Positions 14,709 through 17,164 of a DNA stretch of 17,164 nt are shown here, piece by piece. The stretch covers positions 1 to 17,164 of the forward strand of contig JBKPFU010000148.1 of the NCBI GenBank assembly GCA_046728975.1, written 5' to 3'. A model generated the notes under the pieces. That model was not told the origin of the DNA. It did no database searches and saw only the letters and a program-made list of their open reading frames with translations. The translations under genes were made by a program, and so were the position numbers. This DNA comes from JBKPFU01 sp046728975. Lineage in GTDB: Bacteria; Actinomycetota; Thermoleophilia; Gaiellales; Gaiellaceae. Positions within the stretch are counted from its first letter, which is position 1; each line of letters begins with the position of its first letter.

Positions 14709-15134
14709 ATGCCGACGGTCGCCGCACAACGGGAGCTCCTCGCGTCGCGCGAGGACGTCTGGAGGTTCCTCTCCGAGCCGCACAATTTCGCCGACTGGTG
14801 GCCGGGGATCGGCGGCGTCGAGCCCGACCGCCGCGGCCTCGCGCCCGGCGCACGCTGGGCCGTTCGCGGCGCCGGCAAACCCGGCTTCATCCGAAAGCCC
14901 GACGCGACCGGCCGCTTGCTCATCCTGAAAGTCGAGCCCCTGCAGCGCCTCGCGTGGCAGTTCACCGGAGACGGCATCGACGCCGAGATCGAGCTGACCG
15001 CGAAATCGCCGAACCGGACGACGGCGGTGCTGACGGTCAGCGGCCCGTGGCTGATCGGGTTGCGCCGCTCGCTCCCCCGGAACGCGCTCAACCGCCTGCA
15101 CGCCCTGTGCCAGACTGCGGCTGACCTCACCTAG
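14709..15134 (+). CDS. SRPBCC-family lipid/ligand-binding-fold protein
   Basis: A 141-residue soluble protein with the START/polyketide-cyclase-like fold pattern: a first strand ending in LLASREDVWRFLSEPHNFADWW (residues 10-31), the usual helix and W-W turn, then alternating strands (LLILKVEPLQRLAWQF, AEIELTAKSPN, TTAVLTVSGPW), and a C-terminal amphipathic helix (LRRSLPRNALNRLHALCQTA). Such proteins have a hydrophobic cavity; the ligand is unknown. ATG 14709 is chosen because of the AGGAAGGA ribosome site before it. It lies between steA and the mctB/steB gene, which are direct neighbours in Mycobacterium and Corynebacterium, and its stop is 2 bases from the next ATG. Co-expression with the division pair is likely; a role in it is inference. 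Confidence 0.8.
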   Translation: MPTVAAQRELLASREDVWRFLSEPHNFADWWPGIGGVEPDRRGLAPGARWAVRGAGKPGFIRKPDATGRLLILKVEPLQRLAWQFTGDGIDAEIELTAKSPNRTTAVLTVSGPWLIGLRRSLPRNALNRLHALCQTAADLT

Positions 15135-15136
15135 GC

Positions 15137-16060
15137 ATGTTCGACCTTCGCTACCACGTCGCATCGCTCGCGGCCGTCTTCCTCGCGCTCGTGATCGGGA
15201 TCGTCGTCGGCGTCGGGATCGCGGATCGCGGGCTCGTCGACAAGGCGCAGAACGACCTGCTCGAGCAGCGCGTCGCGCGGCTGCAGAACGAGCTCGACCA
15301 GGCTCGGGATCAGTCGAGCAGGCTGGCCCTCGAGCAGAAGGCGGCGCGCAGCTTTATCGAAGACGCCTACGGGGCGCTGATGAACAACCGGCTCAAGGGG
15401 CGGCGGATCGCGCTCGTCTTCATCGGGTCCGTCGACGGCAAGATCAGGTCGAGCGTGGAGCAGACGCTCACCGACGCCGGTGCGCCGCCGGCGCTTCGGG
15501 TTCGCGCTCTGCGGGTGCCCGTCGACGTCGCGGAGATGGACAAGAAGATCGCGTCGGAACGCGGCCTCGAGCGCTTCGTCGGCGACGAGCGGTTCAAAGA
15601 TCTCGGCCGGGGCGTCTCGACCGATGCCGAGATGATCGGCCGGGCGCTGGGCGACGACCTCGCCGCCGGTGGTGACGCAACGCTTTGGGACGCGCTCGCC
15701 GGACAGCTCATCGAAGAGCGAATCGGAGGCGGCAAGGGGCCGGTCGACGGCGTGGTCGTTTACCGCTCGGCCGGATGGCAGCAAGGCGAGACGGCCTCGT
15801 TCCTTCGTGGCTTCTACCGAGGCCTCGCGGAGAGCCGCGTGCCGGCCATCGCGGTCGAGTCCTCGCGCCAGGAGGACTCGGCGGTCGCGCTCTTCCGCCG
15901 GTTCGGGATCTCGACCGTCGACGACGTCGACACCCCGATGGGACGTCTTGCGCTGGCGCTGCTGCTCGACGGCGGGAAGTACGGGCACTACGGCCTGAAG
16001 CCCGAGGCCCGCGACGGGGTGCTGCCGCCGATCGAGGTCGCGACGACGGCGAGTGGCTGA
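15137..16060 (+). CDS. mctB: MctB/SteB-family membrane protein (copper transporter family, DUF3186)
   Basis: A 307-residue membrane-anchored protein. It begins FDLRYHVASLAAVFLALVIG (2-21), the family signature, with one membrane helix (about 8-28), then a heptad-like coiled coil (about 35-75). A large C-terminal domain lies outside the membrane: GRRIALVFIG, a long Arg/Asp/Glu-rich middle, DGVVVYRSAGWQ, and a GKYGHYGLKPEARDGVLPP end. In M. tuberculosis the homologue Rv1698 is called MctB and linked to copper; in Corynebacterium the homologue SteB pairs with SteA in cell separation. Being two genes after steA, the division role is the better guess. It is 2 bases after the SRPBCC stop. Its stop lies within the next gene (8-base overlap). 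Confidence 0.88.
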   Translation: MFDLRYHVASLAAVFLALVIGIVVGVGIADRGLVDKAQNDLLEQRVARLQNELDQARDQSSRLALEQKAARSFIEDAYGALMNNRLKGRRIALVFIGSVDGKIRSSVEQTLTDAGAPPALRVRALRVPVDVAEMDKKIASERGLERFVGDERFKDLGRGVSTDAEMIGRALGDDLAAGGDATLWDALAGQLIEERIGGGKGPVDGVVVYRSAGWQQGETASFLRGFYRGLAESRVPAIAVESSRQEDSAVALFRRFGISTVDDVDTPMGRLALALLLDGGKYGHYGLKPEARDGVLPPIEVATTASG

Positions 16061-17164
16061 CCCTGTCGCGATCCTTATCGCGGCGCGCGACGAGGAAGAC
16101 GGGATCGGCAAGACGATCGAGGCCCTGCTGGCTGCCTTTCCGCGGGCCGAGGTGATCGTGGCCGACGACGGCTCGCGTGACCGGACCGCGGAGGCGGCGG
16201 AGTCCGCCGGCGCGCGGGTGCTCCGGCTTCCGGCGCGTGGGAAAGGGCAGGCGCTCTCGCTCGCGGAGCGCGCCGCGCCGCACGGCCCGCTGCTCGTCTG
16301 CGACGCCGATCTCGCCGGCGATCTGCGGCCGCTGACGGGCGACGGAGCCGACCTCGCGATCGCCGCCTTCGCACGGCCGTTCGGCGGCGGGTTTGGAATC
16401 GCCAAGGCGGTCGGTCGTAAGTTGATCCGCGCGCTCGGGGGCTTCGAGTCCAGTGAGCCCCTGTCCGGGCAGCGCGCGTACTCCATCTCGGCCCGCGAAG
16501 TCTGCTTCCCGGTCGCCGCGGGCTTCGGCTGCGAGGTGCGCGCCACGATCGATGCCGCTCGAGCCGGGCTGCACATCCACGAGGTCGAGCTGGATCTCCG
16601 CCATCGCGCGACCGGCCGCGACCTCGGCGGCTTTTTGCACCGGGGGCGGCAGCTGCTCGAGACCGTGGCGGCGTGCGGGCCGCTCGGCGTCAATCACCGC
16701 GGGCTGCGGCTCCCGCTCGTCGGCTGGACGCTTGGTGTCCGGCGGGACGCGGCGGTCGCCGCGGTGGCTGCGATCGGGCTCGCCGACGATCTCTGGAGCG
16801 GCCCTGAACGCGGCTTTCGCGCGCACCTCGCGACGCGTCGAACGACCGGCGTGCTGAAGCTCCTCGCCATCCCCTTGGTCGGGCTCTTCGCGACGAGAAA
16901 AATCTCCGGCGCCCTCCTCGTCGGGCTCGCGGCGAACTTCCTCAACCAGCTCGATACCCGCCCCGGTCGCGCGCTCAAGGCCTACCTCATCGCTGCCCCC
17001 GCGGCGGGCGCTCCGCTCGGCGCCGCTGTCCTGCTCGCTCCGTACGATCTTCGCGAGATGACGATGCTCGGAGACGCAGGCGCGAACGCGCTGGGGGCGA
17101 TGCTAGGCTTGAGTTCCGTGAGCAAACTCACGGGAGGAGGCCGTTGGGCCGCGATCGGCGCCCT
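16053..17164 (+). CDS. GT2 glycosyltransferase fused to a MraY/WecA-like domain (3' partial)
   Basis: One uninterrupted frame runs from GTG 16053 to the window end (370 full codons). Residues 1-205 are a GT-A family 2 glycosyltransferase: VAILIAARDEEDGIGKTI (5-22), DDGS (38-41), a DAD metal site (84-86), SGQRAY (138-143) and the ELDLRHRATGRDLGGFLHR end. From about 211 the sequence changes to a prenyl-phosphate glycan-1-phosphate transferase pattern: VNHRGLRLP (213-221), ADD (244-246), NFLNQLD (295-301) with RPGRALK after it, and LGDAGANALGA (339-349), matching the DD, N-x-x-D and GD-x-G positions of MraY/WecA. Hydrophobic helices lie between. The stretch between NHRG and the DD motif is short (about 25 residues), so one or two helices seem missing. 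Donor and acceptor are unknown; a lipid-linked cell-wall sugar is the inference from its neighbours. Confidence 0.8.
   Translation, partial: MADPVAILIAARDEEDGIGKTIEALLAAFPRAEVIVADDGSRDRTAEAAESAGARVLRLPARGKGQALSLAERAAPHGPLLVCDADLAGDLRPLTGDGADLAIAAFARPFGGGFGIAKAVGRKLIRALGGFESSEPLSGQRAYSISAREVCFPVAAGFGCEVRATIDAARAGLHIHEVELDLRHRATGRDLGGFLHRGRQLLETVAACGPLGVNHRGLRLPLVGWTLGVRRDAAVAAVAAIGLADDLWSGPERGFRAHLATRRTTGVLKLLAIPLVGLFATRKISGALLVGLAANFLNQLDTRPGRALKAYLIAAPAAGAPLGAAVLLAPYDLREMTMLGDAGANALGAMLGLSSVSKLTGGGRWAAIGA
17114..17135 (+). repeat. Inverted repeat (hairpin) inside the MraY-like coding region
   Basis: CCGTGAG (17116-17122) and CTCACGG (17127-17133) are perfect inverted arms around a 4-base CAAA loop; a T-G wobble and a T-A pair extend the stem to 9. 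It lies in the coding sequence for the loop before the last visible membrane helix. No T-run follows. Function is unclear. Confidence 0.5.

Noticed and set aside
15131..16693. Long open frame on the minus strand (about 520 codons)
   Set aside because: It is antisense to the well-supported mctB and GT2 genes, is Arg/Ser/Pro-rich, and has no recognisable motif; typical of a shadow frame in GC-rich DNA.

Overview
This window is high-GC (roughly 70%), densely packed bacterial chromosome. GTG starts are common, ATGA stop/start overlaps recur, and no gap exceeds 150 bases. Gene content and order point to a deep-branching actinobacterium, most likely of the Thermoleophilia/Gaiellales type. The order combines a Bacillus-type housekeeping series (aroQ, pepQ-like, efp, accB, accC, Asp23, nusB, xseB, ispA, tlyA, recN) with an actinobacterial series (tlyA, nadK, recN, steA, mctB). 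The taxonomic call is inference. There are no rRNA or tRNA genes, CRISPR arrays or insertion sequences that I can see.

Layout. Bases 1-3203 (+) hold the end of a shikimate kinase/3-dehydroquinate synthase fusion, a type II dehydroquinase, an M24 aminopeptidase and elongation factor P. Bases 3206-4471 (-) hold a convergent MFS exporter. Bases 4508-8595 (+) hold a degenerate carboxyltransferase-like domain fused to biotin carboxyl carrier protein, then biotin carboxylase, an Asp23-family protein, NusB, an 18-codon bridging ORF and a small XseB-like protein. Bases 8582-10921 (+) hold a short prenyl synthase, the TlyA rRNA methyltransferase and NAD kinase. Bases 10890-11660 (-) hold a metallo-beta-lactamase-fold hydrolase that overlaps the nadK 3' end. 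Bases 11764-17164 (+) hold RecN, SteA, an SRPBCC protein, an MctB/SteB-family membrane protein and a GT2 glycosyltransferase that runs in one frame into a MraY/WecA-like domain cut by the window end.

How they work together. The first block serves aromatic amino acid synthesis and translation. The acc block serves the first step of fatty acid synthesis; the AccA/AccD carboxyltransferase must lie elsewhere, because the domain fused to the carrier has lost the residues a biotin-dependent carboxyltransferase needs. The ispA-to-recN block covers isoprenoids, ribosome modification, NADP supply and DNA repair. The tail (SteA, SRPBCC, SteB/MctB, GT2-MraY-like) looks like a cell-envelope and division module.

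The best candidates for something undescribed are the pseudo-carboxyltransferase/BCCP fusion (4508-6325) and the GT2/MraY-like fusion (16053 to the end). Also notable are an 18-codon ORF with ATGA overlaps at both ends where folD and xseA sit in the Bacillus-type order, and a recurrent TANNNT box 7-10 bases before start codons that suggests widespread leaderless transcription.
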